From NCBI GenBank assembly GCA_977006965.1, contig OZ345352.1, positions 1,612,001 through 1,676,000 of the forward strand: DNA of 64,000 nucleotides, given 5' to 3'. The DNA is from Phymatolithon calcareum (taxonomy: Eukaryota > Rhodophyta > Florideophyceae > Hapalidiales). Position 1 is the stretch's first letter; every line of letters starts with the position of its first letter. Position numbers and translations under genes: made by a program. Shown here in pieces: positions 29,003-39,071 of the stretch. The notes below the pieces were generated by a model that was not told the origin of the DNA, searched no databases, and saw nothing but the letters and a program-made list of their open reading frames with translations.

Positions 29003-30379
29003 TTATGGATGGTGAAGCCTGTCGGAGACATCGTCTCTTTTTAGCGTCGTTCGAAGCGGCTCGCAAATGCCTAGCAGAGTGACAAACATAACATGCACAA
29101 GGGGCAGTCTGAAATACAAAAAATTATTAGTGTCAACACCAGGAAGAGCGTAGGAATGGATAGGTTGGGAGGCAGAATTTGTCAATGCCAGGGATGCTAT
29201 GTCTGTCAATGCAATGAATGAGACAAATGAAATAACTAGCAAACAGTATCGAAGACTCTTCAGCATTTCGTTCTTCTGAGGTCCTGTAGCGTAAACAGCG
29301 ACAGTGAAAATTTCCAGTGCAGCCCTGCCGAAAGTAGAGATAGTAGATACATGGTCGGAGTACGAGATTTGGCAGGTGTCTGCATTATATGCCCATCGAC
29401 CTGCAACCTTTTCGTAAATAAAAAGTACAGCCATGATGACCCGAAACCCAATTACAAACACAACAATTGTGAGAACTCTGTTTTGTTTTCGAATCGTATC
29501 AGAACTGTTTTCCCCGGTGTTGTTCATTGCGTAGGAGTACCAGCTGATTCCTTGTCCTTTTCGATGGGCGTCGGACGATACTCGCAAACAACGCGACGTG
29601 GAGTACACGAGTGTTACTGCGTATGCGACTTCTCTTACTTGATTTTGTAGATGGTATGACGCTGATGAATCGCAATAGATCACATAATCTTCGGAAACTG
29701 ATAGCAATGCTGCTGCAATGAGATAAAAGAACCAGATGAGAGATAAGTTAACGGCCTCAGGAAGCTGAACTAGTCGCTTCTTTTGAGTCGAAACATCTTG
29801 AGTCAGAACAAGTTCATCAGATGATACCAAAGCCCCATAAACGGAACTAAAAAAGAGTAATATGGAGGCGATGATAGTCATTATCGAAACATAGTTAATG
29901 ACTGCATTGCGATCGTTGTAACGACGAACGTGATATGCGACACTGCAATCCGCTGCGGCGTCGACAAAAAACGTCCTGTTCAGCGGCAAAGATAAAACTT
30001 GCGGTTTCGAGATTGCGTCGACGTTCAACTTATGCCATGGACAAGCTTCGCAGCCAGAAAAAGCAATGTATTCTGCAAAACCAGGACAATATTCCGTGAA
30101 TTTACGGCCATAGTATGCCTCAAGGGCAACTTGAAAGCACTCTATTTCGTCCTTGAGCGTGAGCTTTCGATCGCAAGCATTTTCACTTCCAGGAGGAAGC
30201 AGAAGAGTCTCCTCCTTCGGGTGGGACATTTGAACCTTGAATGAATCAAATGGGAGAGCGGTACCTTTCCCACTCTTGTTAGAAGCACTGACAAGGCCAG
30301 CCATGGCCTTGACATGCAGGCATATAACAGCGAGTGCAATTACTGTCGCAAGACGTGAAATGGATTTCGGATGAACCAT
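29003..30379 (-). CDS. Seven-TM receptor-like protein, paralogue 1
   Basis: I use the ATG at 30379 (MVHPKS), the start shared with the paralogue at 63108; upstream codons lack an ATG. The 458-residue product has a hydrophobic N-terminal signal and a soluble domain of about 130 residues with six conserved Cys (CDRKLT, IECFQ, YCPG, CEACPW, DCSVA). Seven hydrophobic segments follow. Single Cys in the first and second putative extracellular loops (YCDSSASY, TCQISYS) recall the disulfide of GPCRs. The HVRRYNDR segment before TM1 and the region after TM3 are highly conserved. It probably resides in the plasma membrane. No match to a known receptor class; a transporter or other polytopic protein cannot be excluded. 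Intronless, with a TATA box about 116-123 bp upstream. Confidence 0.8.
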   Translation of the reverse strand: MVHPKSISRLATVIALAVICLHVKAMAGLVSASNKSGKGTALPFDSFKVQMSHPKEETLLLPPGSENACDRKLTLKDEIECFQVALEAYYGRKFTEYCPGFAEYIAFSGCEACPWHKLNVDAISKPQVLSLPLNRTFFVDAAADCSVAYHVRRYNDRNAVINYVSIMTIIASILLFFSSVYGALVSSDELVLTQDVSTQKKRLVQLPEAVNLSLIWFFYLIAAALLSVSEDYVIYCDSSASYHLQNQVREVAYAVTLVYSTSRCLRVSSDAHRKGQGISWYSYAMNNTGENSSDTIRKQNRVLTIVVFVIGFRVIMAVLFIYEKVAGRWAYNADTCQISYSDHVSTISTFGRAALEIFTVAVYATGPQKNEMLKSLRYCLLVISFVSFIALTDIASLALTNSASQPIHSYALPGVDTNNFLYFRLPLVHVMFVTLLGICEPLRTTLKRDDVSDRLHHP

Positions 30380-30494
30380 GATGTTTCGAAACAAGAGGTT
30401 GCAGCCAGTTGCAAGTCCATTGACCAAGACTCTTTCGTGTGTTTCGCGGAGAGTTAGGGAGGACAATAAAGGCTCTCTTGCCGGCCAGTTGATG

Positions 30495-30502
30495 ATTTTA
30501 TA
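30495..30502 (-). promoter_or_regulatory. TATA box of 7TM gene 1
   Basis: Minus-strand TATAAAAT about 116-123 bp before the ATG at 30379; the paralogue has TATATAAAG about 110 bp before its ATG. Confidence 0.5.
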
Positions 30503-30643
30503 TTATGACGCTAGTAGGAGATGCACCTGTAGCAAATTATTTTCATCAAATCTGGGCTGGAAAGCTCGTTTATCAGCCACCCGCGTATTCGCAAATTTAC
30601 AATCTTGCAATGGAGGCGCTCAGCTAAGCGAAAGTGATTGCAA

Positions 30644-30677
30644 GAATACCAATCTCGTCTAGACGAGATTGGTATTC
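30644..30677. repeat. 34-bp perfect palindrome upstream of 7TM gene 1
   Basis: GAATACCAATCTCGTCT followed directly by its exact reverse complement. It lies about 265 bp upstream of the ATG and about 140 bp beyond the TATA box. Possible dimer-binding operator or cruciform. Confidence 0.75.
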
Positions 30678-30768
30678 GCCCAGACTGGTGCCGTTTTCTG
30701 TTCACGTTTTCAAAATATTAGAAAAAACTAACTTATTTTGTTCTTACCTATGCACAAAAAAGGTGCAA

Positions 30769-31160
30769 TGATAATTGACAAAGGAACCTTCAATTAAACA
30801 GAAATCCAATCCCTTTGCACAAAAATTAAGTGAGAAAAAACTTTTTTTCCCTTCCCCTGCTCAAATTGTTTAGAAAATCCAACCTATTTTTTCTCCTCTG
30901 CGAGGATTAATGTAGTGATTTACAACTTATAAAACCCTCATCACATAAAAATAGACAATCGAATTTAAGCTTCCAACTTATTTTTCCTGCATCAGGTTTT
31001 ATAAGTTGAAGGTTGATCGAATTTAGAAGATCATCTGGCCAATAGAACTCAGTTTGAATGGAAGGATGGATTTCTGTTTTATTGAAGCTCCCTTAGTCAA
31101 TTATCATTGCACCTGAGAGACTTTTCGTTGCGCTACAATCCTTCGCTTACGTTTTCATTT
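30769..31160. repeat. Inverted pair of LINE F tips
   Basis: A plus-oriented tip at 30769-30819 (GGTGCAATGATAATTGAC to AGAAATCCAA) faces a minus-oriented tip at about 31058-31160, making a roughly 50-bp inverted repeat around an AT-rich loop of about 240 bp. A third copy lies at 59008-59102. Confidence 0.6.
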
Positions 31161-32123
31161 TGATTTCGGACATTTTCTTTGGACGGTATCAACTGCCATT
31201 TCCAGCATCTCTACTCAGTTTGAATGAAAGTGATATGAACGTTGAAAATACTCAATTTCAGATGAACTAATAAATATTTATCGGTCCAAGTTCACATTTT
31301 CTCACGTCAGTTACGTGAAAGCAGCTCGTGTTTTCTCGCGTCTACAAATACAATGTGACATATTTGGGGCATGTCCGCTCTGTGCAGCTGACGTGCACAG
31401 CGGTTCTCGGTCGAGGCTCATGATGAGTCTGGACCACAAGGGGGGTGATTTCTCATTAGTTGGACCAAAATGAGGTTATTTGTGTATCTGGACTACCGGG
31501 CAGTGGTCCTATAAGGGGTCACGTAGATTACAGTACACTGGCATTGAGTGGCAAGCAGTGGAAGGAACCGAAGTAAGGAAGAAGAAGAAAGGTAGATTTT
31601 TATTTAAAAGTTACCAACGCAACTGCTGACGCTTGGGGCAATTTTTCTAGGGCCAAGAGGTTTTGGCTAGATTCTGTCTATGGAAAAGTTTCTTTTTTGT
31701 TGGTGTAATACGATTCAGTGGACTACAAAAACCCACCTCTGGTCGCCTTCGGGACCTCGAGGGGGAAAGTTACTCCCCTGTCCTGTGACCGCTGTGATTT
31801 CAATTTGCGGGCAGCCCTTACTTGTCCACAGCCTGGAACATGGTTAGGAGTTCGTCGAGTGCTCGCTTAGTCAAGACGCTGTCCTCTTTGGAGAGTCTGT
31901 CCTTTGCGAGGCCATTTATCACGTCTTCGATGGCATCTTTCCCACATTGGCCGGTGAGTTCGATAAGGGTAGAGGTGCTCATTGGAGGGAGCATTCCAAA
32001 TGACCACTTGATGGCAAGTGTTCTATGTCTTCTTGAATTGAAGAGAAGGTGCGGGGGTAACGACACTTTCGCGTGCGGTATAGGTCGTTTTTTCGACTTT
32101 TCCACATCCTCTGCGGCCTCCAG

Positions 32124-33884
32124 TGTCGCAAATTCGAGGTCGGGAATAATCGCTGTCGAGAAGACAAGAAACATCGGGTCTCAAGTGGCTCCGTCTCGCA
32201 CACTGCCGCCTGTTTCTCATAGCAAGACAGTAAATTCGGAGACAGTCTAACTGGCTCGGGATGAACGCCGCTTCATACTCCAGCGCCGATGACCAGATTC
32301 GGAATGGTATAAATGCGACAGCACCCGAGCACAGCATTGTATCGGAAGGCAGTCGGAATAAGAATCACCAAGTCTTGGTCGGCTCAGTGCTCCTTCCGGG
32401 AGCACACGGAGAGAAGTGGCTGGTGTAGGCGTCTCGCCATGCCCGGTCCCCGTTTGGGAAACCAGCGGTCATAACGGATCACTAAGACTAACTGGTGTGT
32501 GGCGACATTCTTGAACAGCACGTGGACCTTCGCGAGGTTCTACAAGGCTGAGCGCGCGAAAGGTAATAAACTCTCTTTGTTCTAAACTGTTCATTGCCGT
32601 TTTGCGACATTCAAGAATACGCGTTGCACGCCGTTTGTCTGATCACATGCCGTCGGGGTATTTTCGGCAAATGCCGGGAAAAGCTCCGCAAGACTGGAAC
32701 GTCGGTGAGGAGGATGCACAAGCTACAAGGGCTGAGGGATTGGCCTCTCCAGAAGGCGCAAACTTGACACAGACAAGGATCGAATCGTTGAGCTGTGCAG
32801 ACCGGTGGCGCTGGAAGAGGAAGTCTACTCTTTCGCTAACTGTAGAAGACATGACATGCCAAGAAGAGGATCTACGTGCGTTGACCTTCTTAGAGCTATG
32901 CTTGCGCGGACACGACCAGAAGAAAGGGACTCTAGTGTACGTCTTTATCGATGCTCTTGAGATCAAGAAAACGGACGACGTCAAGGTTTGTAACGACAAC
33001 GAATGGCCACAAATGCGAAAGCGGAAAACGAGGGACGATCAACGGGTGGGTTCCACATAGTCCATGGCGCCTCCATCTTTTGGCACAGCAGAGTACGCAC
33101 CAGTCAGGGCCAAATGTTAGGCATCACGTCATTGTTGGCGCAATCATATGACTTCGTTACGCCCCTGGTAACAAGTCTTAAATCTTCTAGCAGTTTTCGT
33201 GGCACCGTTTACAAGCAGTGATGTATTCGCTGTGGAATTTTGGGTACTATCGAAATGGGGGCACCGCTTATGAAGAAACCAACATCGCCTCAAGAAAAGC
33301 GTTCCAAGGAATGAAGAAGGGAATTGAGAGCTGTACGGGAAATAATATCCACATCAACTATATTGAACGTTTCTTGTCTCTCGACGAAAATTGGGGAGTG
33401 TCGCAAATTCGAGGTCGGGAATAATCGCTGTCGAGAAGACAAGAAACATCGGGTCTCAAGTGGCTCCGTCTCGCACACTGCCGCCTGTTTCTCATAGCAA
33501 GACAGTAAATTCGGAGACAGTCTAACTGGCTCGGGATGAACGCCGCTTCATACTCCAGCGCCGATGACCAGATTCGGAATGGTATAAATGCGACAGCACC
33601 CGAGCACAGCATTGTATCGGAAGGCAGTCGGAATAAGAATCACCAAGTCTTGGTCGGCTCAGTGCTCCTTCCGGGAGCACACGGAGAGAAGTGGCTGGTG
33701 TAGGCGTCTCGCCATGCCCGGTCCCCGTTTGGGAAACCAGCGGTCATAACGGATCACTAAGACTAACTGGTGTGTGGCGACATTCTTGAACAGCACGTGG
33801 ACCTTCGCGAGGTTCTACAAGGCTGAGCGCGCGAAAGGTAATAAACTCTCTTTGTTCTAAACTGTTCATTGCCGTTTTGCGACA
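32124..33884 (+). mobile_element. Non-autonomous small LTR retrotransposon (TRIM-like)
   Basis: Two 486-bp direct repeats (32124-32609 and 33399-33884), which look identical by eye, start TGTCGCAAA and end TTTTGCGACA. They enclose 789 bp of internal DNA, and the whole is flanked by TCCAG (32119-32123 and 33885-33889). A polypurine-like AAAATTGGGGAG precedes the 3' repeat. No RT, protease or integrase is encoded, so it must be mobilised in trans. Apparent LTR identity implies a recent insertion. Strand is set by the polypurine tract. Confidence 0.88.
32602..33060 (+). CDS. Internal ORF of the small LTR element, unknown
   Basis: 152 codons, starting inside the end of the 5' LTR (a later ATG is at 32647). 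The product is charged, with WRWKRK and a C-terminal basic tail, and has no recognisable gag, knuckle or enzyme motif. It could be a captured host fragment, a gag remnant or a chance frame. Confidence 0.3.
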   Translation: MRHSRIRVARRLSDHMPSGYFRQMPGKAPQDWNVGEEDAQATRAEGLASPEGANLTQTRIESLSCADRWRWKRKSTLSLTVEDMTCQEEDLRALTFLELCLRGHDQKKGTLVYVFIDALEIKKTDDVKVCNDNEWPQMRKRKTRDDQRVGST

Positions 33885-34651
33885 TCCAGTATCTTGTTTC
33901 TTTGGTATTTCTTGATGTTTGTCTTAGCTGTCGTTTCGTTTGCTGCTTCGCAGAGGAAGCCATTCACTTTCGCGTGGACAATATCTCTCTCCACTTCTAG
34001 ACGTTCCTTGTTCGTCATCTCTGTTGTTCGACCAGATATCAGCGCATCGCGTCTTCTTATCAATCTCTGCGCAAAGCGTCTTGCAAGGACGTCTCTTCTT
34101 CCCTTGTGTTGGAGGATTCGCCACATGGCCCTGCACGTGGCCAAGCTTCTTTTTCCTGGTTGCCAAGGATTTGCCCGAACGGAAGTTAGGAGTAAAAGAC
34201 GTTCGCGTGCACAAAGCTTAAGGTAGGCAACTCTGCGTCACCGGTCGTAGGTGAGCACTTGTGCGGTTCCGCGGTTGGTCGTAGGCCGGGAATTAGCATT
34301 CTACGTTCTCCCACCAAAAAACTCTGTTTGCTCACACTGTTGTGCTGCAGACACAGTGTTTGAATTTCGTTAATCTTTACTGTAGTAGGACTCGTGTAGG
34401 TCGACACTGAGGATCTTTGTACACCTGTACTTGGTGCACAATGATAACTATCATGCAGGAAGCGTACGCGTCAGTATGTCAGACTGACTTCTTCAATTCC
34501 AACCAAACAGTACGCAGTACTGCCGGGGGTATCTTGTACCATGTTTGTACCTAGGTCGTTTCCCCAGTGACCCGCAAACAATTGTGTGGCTATACGGTAC
34601 AAACGCGGACATACCCTAGATATTTCACAAACGGAGCCAGCTCTCATGAAA

Positions 34652-34657
34652 TATAAG
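34652..34657 (+). promoter_or_regulatory. TATA-like box of membrane protein gene
   Basis: TATAAG lies 94 bp before the ATG at 34746, a spacing like that of the other host genes here. Confidence 0.45.
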
Positions 34658-34745
34658 CATTCCCCCGTAGTGCCTTGCCCCGAGAACAACAGCTACGGCA
34701 GCTCAACTCCAATTTCGCCATACTCTGACGCGATTTCATCTTGAA

Positions 34746-35492
34746 ATGTCTGATCCAGTGGAGAGTGGAGATTCTAGCGTATTACGGTCTGCTCGAACGG
34801 CGAAATTACTGCTGAAAGATATTGCTCGCAAAATGAATATCGGAGGTCATTCAACCTCCGAAATTTTGTCTGCAACGTGGTCTTGCCGAAGCCTAACGTT
34901 CTGGAGACTCTGCATGACTGTAACTCTATGTCTTATCATCGCGTTCTCTAAAGACGTTATCCTGCTCAGGGGAGCGCTGCTCATATCCGCCGTTTCATTC
35001 GGATTGCTTGCTGTATGCTCTTTCATGTCCAGAGAGCGACCTGGAGCTGCAGAAAAGCTGGCACAGGTGGCTATTCCCCTCCATCAGACCAGCTCATCTC
35101 TTGCGGTCTACAATCTCGCTATTTTTCCTGGAATAGCTATTCGCTTGGAATACACGAATCGAAACTATGCTTTGAGATTCTTTCTCGTCGCTTCTATTGT
35201 ACCGTTTCTTCTCTTTCTTACCGACAGGTTCCTCCTTCAAGCGCAAGTGAAGTTTCGCTACTCCTATATCCCGGTTCCAGCCATTTTGATTACTGCCTGG
35301 TCTCTGATAGTATGGGCCATTGATTATCTGCATGAGCTTCCATCGTTTCTATTAGAACCCAGCATGTTTCTCGGCTTCCCAATTCTTGCCTCCTTTTTTT
35401 CCTACGTAACGATCATGATTGCAAATGAGGGTCCACGAGATACAGCCAATGAGACAGACTTCTCTGCGAGTTCAGAAATACAACTCAATTGA
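34746..35492 (+). CDS. Polytopic membrane protein of unknown function
   Basis: 248 residues from ATG 34746 (GAAATGT context). The N-terminal 55 residues are soluble and polar. About six hydrophobic segments follow: WRLCMTVTLCLIIAFS, the ALLISAVSFGLLAVC region, LAVYNLAIFPGIAI, FFLVASIVPFLLFL, PAILITAWSLIVWAI and FPILASFFSYVTIMI. The C-terminal tail is acidic (ANETDFSASSE). Intronless, with a TATA-like box at -94. No family recognised and no paralogue in the window, though composition resembles the 7TM genes nearby. A transporter, channel subunit or scaffold are all possible. Confidence 0.65.
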   Translation: MSDPVESGDSSVLRSARTAKLLLKDIARKMNIGGHSTSEILSATWSCRSLTFWRLCMTVTLCLIIAFSKDVILLRGALLISAVSFGLLAVCSFMSRERPGAAEKLAQVAIPLHQTSSSLAVYNLAIFPGIAIRLEYTNRNYALRFFLVASIVPFLLFLTDRFLLQAQVKFRYSYIPVPAILITAWSLIVWAIDYLHELPSFLLEPSMFLGFPILASFFSYVTIMIANEGPRDTANETDFSASSEIQLN

Positions 35493-36602
35493 TTCACAGC
35501 AAGTGGCATCAACTTCATGGTTATCGCGACTTCAAATGCTTGCGATCATGTGGAGTATGTGCATCATTCTCTATCTTTTTACAATGCAATAAACACGACT
35601 TGGGATTATAAGTCATCTAGACTAACTCGCGGTTCCACTTCTGGTTATTAACCGCGTAGTATTGTATTCTGAGCTTTCCCGTTACAGCCGTTTAAGTGGC
35701 GAAGATGCTTGACACTCTCCTACGCACTGCGAAAATAACAGTATTCTGTCCGCAGATGTCAGGCACGACACTAATGAAAATACCTGAGTTGGCTTGATGC
35801 ACCGGAGTAATATTTGGCCAAGCATGCGGCGCTCGTTGGAAGCAATAGGAGAAATTGAAAGCATTTCGACTGACTTCTTGGCCTCCTGCGCGCCCTTGGC
35901 AGAAACTGTTGGGATCCTGTGCCGTGTGCGTGTTTGCGCTGTAAAAGGAGATCTCTCTTCTAGAGTTGCCGCGACGTGGGGCCGATTCAAAGAGTTGCAG
36001 TTGGTTGAACTGCACAGGCAAGGCCTGCACGTGCAGCGTGCAAGCGTTCCATTCTACGTGTTTCTACGCCCTATGCAAGACTACTGCTTGTACCTCGTAA
36101 ACCTGTGTGCAAGCACTACGGGGTAATTCCAGCTACTAGAGTCAGCAGTACTGTCTTGATTTCTGGATTTGCCCAAGAGTGCTCGCACACAGGGGTACGA
36201 GGTACAGGCAGTCGCTGGCCATATATTTTGCAGATTCAATCCTGCGTACACTATCGGTTTACTGTCGGCGATCCTGAGCCACATGACAGAGTGAACGGTG
36301 ACTGAAGGTTTCGACAAGAAGACAAATTGAAAAATCAGCGGCGTACTGGCGTCGATATACAGCAAACCGACCGGAATTAAGCTCGATGTCGAACACTCCA
36401 ATCTATAGTGTACGGCCCAGATCGCGAGACGTCATACAATCTTATGGTACATTGTTGACAGTCAACGACACGCCTATCTTGTGAACCGAAACATATCGAT
36501 CAGCGTGCCACACGTTGTCTGCAATGTGCGACAGTCTCTGCCAAATCAGACTCGAGCGATGAACCCTTGCAGTATTCTAGCTTATATATTATAGTATATT
36601 AG
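35493..36602. other. No supported gene
   Basis: Mutually antisense short frames occur at 35682-36126 (plus and minus) without motifs. The rest is intergenic up to the inverted-repeat unit. Confidence 0.4.
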
Positions 36603-36714
36603 CTAGTGTCCATTTGACGAAAAATTTTCCTCAATTGAGGGGAACTTTTCCATCATTGAGGGAATAGGATTCATTTAACGAAAGCTACTCGCTATCATGC
36701 ACATCAATAGCGCC

Positions 36715-37404
36715 GCTCCGTCTTCTGTGCAGGATCCAACCAGCAGAACACAGGAGAGAAATATTAGCGCTGAAGATGCTGCGACGAGGAAAGGCAAGGA
36801 AGGTGGCTATCCTATCCAAGCCAAGGGAAGTGTGAATCTTCAAGGAACTACAGTGGGCAAGTCGCGATATTGCCGCGGTGCTGCAACAAGAACAGTTCGT
36901 AGACTCCTTCCAACATATGCAGGAAGGGAAATCTCCAGGCCAACTCCGACGAATTCTGTTCGCAAAAAGAAGGCACGAGGCTCGATGCAAGAAGAATGAG
37001 GAAAATACCGTACGACAAACCGGATGAGATCCCGGCCATCCTCAGGTTTGCCAAGGTGAGACATCGACAGCTGGCCATAAAATACTCAAGCGGAATGTTC
37101 CCTCAAGTAAGCACGACACTAATATCGAATACATTCGGAACGGCAGCAGAGCGCCACCTGGAGACCATACGCATGAACCTAAAAAGTATGAACTGGACCC
37201 CGGAGAGATGTTAAAAACGGAAAAGGCATTAGACTCCGTACTACTCTACAGCGTCACCATAATTGACAATATGGAGAACGACGAGTCCCTGTATTAGGGA
37301 CCAGGCGATATACTAGAATGAACAAGTTACGAAAAGCTGCTCCCGTACAGTCTTAGGAGTGTTAATGAGGGCTTTCAAATAAACACTAAACAGTTGCAAA
37401 AAAA
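36715..37404 (+). mobile_element. LINE A 3' fragment inserted in inverted-repeat unit
   Basis: Plus-strand C-terminal LINE sequence: KIPYDKPDEIPAIL and VRHRQLAIKYSSGMFPQVST, broken into two frames near 36996 and ending in AAAAAAA. The duplication ATCAATAGCGCC/ATCAATGGCGCC lies at 36703-36714 and 37405-37416. The uninterrupted site is at 59187-59198. Confidence 0.8.
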
Positions 37405-37426
37405 ATCAATGGCGCCAAGCTCATAG

Positions 37427-37828
37427 ATGTCTTCAACATGCTTTGTGAAGCAGTTCCCAGCAGTAGAAGTGTGGCAAATGTATATTGTGGCACTGTCAAG
37501 CCTATTACATGGGGAGCACACAATGGTCGACGTCTTGAATATTCAAATTCTGCACTTCTTTCGCACAATAAACGTAATCATCATGACATCCGCAATCATC
37601 CTTTTATTTTTCTTAGTGGTAACGTGGCTTCCGACGCTGCTCTCGAATGCTAATGTACGTTCCAGGGCGACTGAACGCCGACAAGTAATGTGCGCGTCAA
37701 ATGCTATCGATGAGTTGCTCGCCCGCCGCTTCACAATACCTTCGCTACGTCATGTGCTGCTGGCACTCTGCATGGGCACCAGAGAAAAAGAGCCAGCTAA
37801 CAACCTAGAAAATCGCCAGAAGAGTTAG
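37427..37828 (+). CDS. Uncertain ORF in inverted-repeat unit
   Basis: 133 codons. The paralogous plus-strand frame at 59156-59569 shares the start (MSS-C-VKQF) and the end (TLLSNANVRS, PSLRHVLL-LCMGTRE). Its middle is read in a different frame there, so the frame is not conserved as a whole. This may be decayed coding sequence or non-coding similarity between the two copies. Confidence 0.25.
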   Translation: MSSTCFVKQFPAVEVWQMYIVALSSLLHGEHTMVDVLNIQILHFFRTINVIIMTSAIILLFFLVVTWLPTLLSNANVRSRATERRQVMCASNAIDELLARRFTIPSLRHVLLALCMGTREKEPANNLENRQKS

Positions 37829-39071
37829 ATGACCCTTATGAACTATAGGCGCACTTGTTGAATCTCTGCAGATTCAGCACTCACCAAGTATGAATCCGCA
37901 CATGCAATGCGACTTCTAGCGCAATACGCGATCACAAGACAGCAGAGAACTGCTATACTGTGGACCGTCTCGCCTTCAAAATCTCTTTGACATAGTGTGC
38001 TTTCTGTGGTCATTCATGGGATCGACAGAATCTGAGTGCATGCCGCCTTTTAACTTGGATGTACTCTGAATGAAATAAATCGGAGGTATTCGGCCCACGG
38101 CATCCCTGTTTTTGAAGAAGGGCCGGGGAAATACTTCTTCGGCCTGGTAGACTTCTAGAAAGCACTCTCAGCTCCGAACTCAACCCTTGCCATGAGGACG
38201 AGAATTTCGGATATCTTAATAGGCTCTGTCTTTGTAGTCTCTTTTCGCCCCTTTCTCCTCAGCTTAGCGGACGTCCAAGCAGCAAGTTTTCGCAGGTGAA
38301 CTTGGGGGAAACATGGTCACCACGCAACCGTACTTCAAATGAAGTCCAATACTACAATTTTCGGATAAGAAGTCTCCGTTTAGAGTGCGAAGTGTCCAGA
38401 AGTGAGAGGCAAATCATCCCTAAATCGGGTATAGAGGTTTTCGATTCTATCATGGCATCCCATGACCGCCTGTATTTGGCTCGCGGTTGAGCGTGATGAC
38501 ATCAAGTTCCGGTGGGATGGTTGGTCCCAAGGGCCTTGTAAGATTTAAGCGAGAGAGCTTGGAAAAAGGGCGTTTTAGAGCTTCTGAAGGTTGTATCGAA
38601 GTTTGTGTGTCCTTCTGAGCAGCATGTGATCGCGATTGTAGACGATAAGCAAGCGTTTCGCGATGAAGATTGGCAAGGGTGAGCACTGTAAGTAGGCCTA
38701 GGCGGAATCGCGCTTACCAGTGTTGGCTCGGTTCAAGCTGCTGAGCGTCTGAAATTTCATCGTCAGCGTTCTCTGCCTTGATTGACAATATTGACTGTCT
38801 TAATCTTAGTCTTCTTCAAAGGATGAGGAATTAGGACCCATTTCACGCGATGTGACATGCTCGCGCGACCATTGATATTTTCCACGTGTACATTCTGAAC
38901 CGTGCCACTCACCTTTTTCGACTTCGAAAGGCTTCATATAGTCTGGAGCACTCTGCGAGACCGGTTACCTATTTTGACTTGGTGTCTACTGATGTATCGA
39001 TTGCGCGCGGCCAGTGTTTTCTCCAGGAATGGCATGTCTGATACTTTTGAGTGGCCAGTATAATATTCTGG

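Larger units (their letters stand above)
31818..34144 (-). pseudogene. LINE D ORF2 C-terminal region, interrupted
   Basis: The upstream part (34144-33890) includes AMWRILQHKGRRDVLARRF and NKERLEVERDIVHAK. The downstream part (32123-31818) includes KKRPIPHAK, RRHRTLAIKWSFGMLPPMST and DVINGLAKDRLSKEDSV. It aligns with the C-terminal domain of LINE A. The intervening LTR element splits it. The C-terminal part recurs on the plus strand at 40795-40910. Confidence 0.75.
31588..34210 (-). mobile_element. LINE family D copy, split by a small LTR element
   Basis: The minus strand reads about 34210-33890, then 32123-31588. The 3' end is TTAAATAAAAATCTACC followed by TTTCTTCTTCTTCC, a CTT-repeat tail. 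The LTR element at 32124-33884 interrupts it with TSD TCCAG. Removing the insert gives the continuous reading NKILEAAEDVEKS. The copy is 5'-truncated, having lost the endonuclease and RT core. Confidence 0.8.

Noticed and set aside
30382-30466. Upstream extension of the 7TM gene
   Set aside because: It begins with TTG, not ATG, and the paralogue has no ATG there; MVHPKS/MVHQKS is the shared start.
32124-33884. Composite transposon made of two MITEs around cargo
   Set aside because: TG/CA ends, 5-bp TSD, polypurine tract and a solo copy fit LTR biology better.
35682-36126. Overlapping frames on both strands as genes
   Set aside because: No motif, no paralogue and no TATA box at the usual distance.
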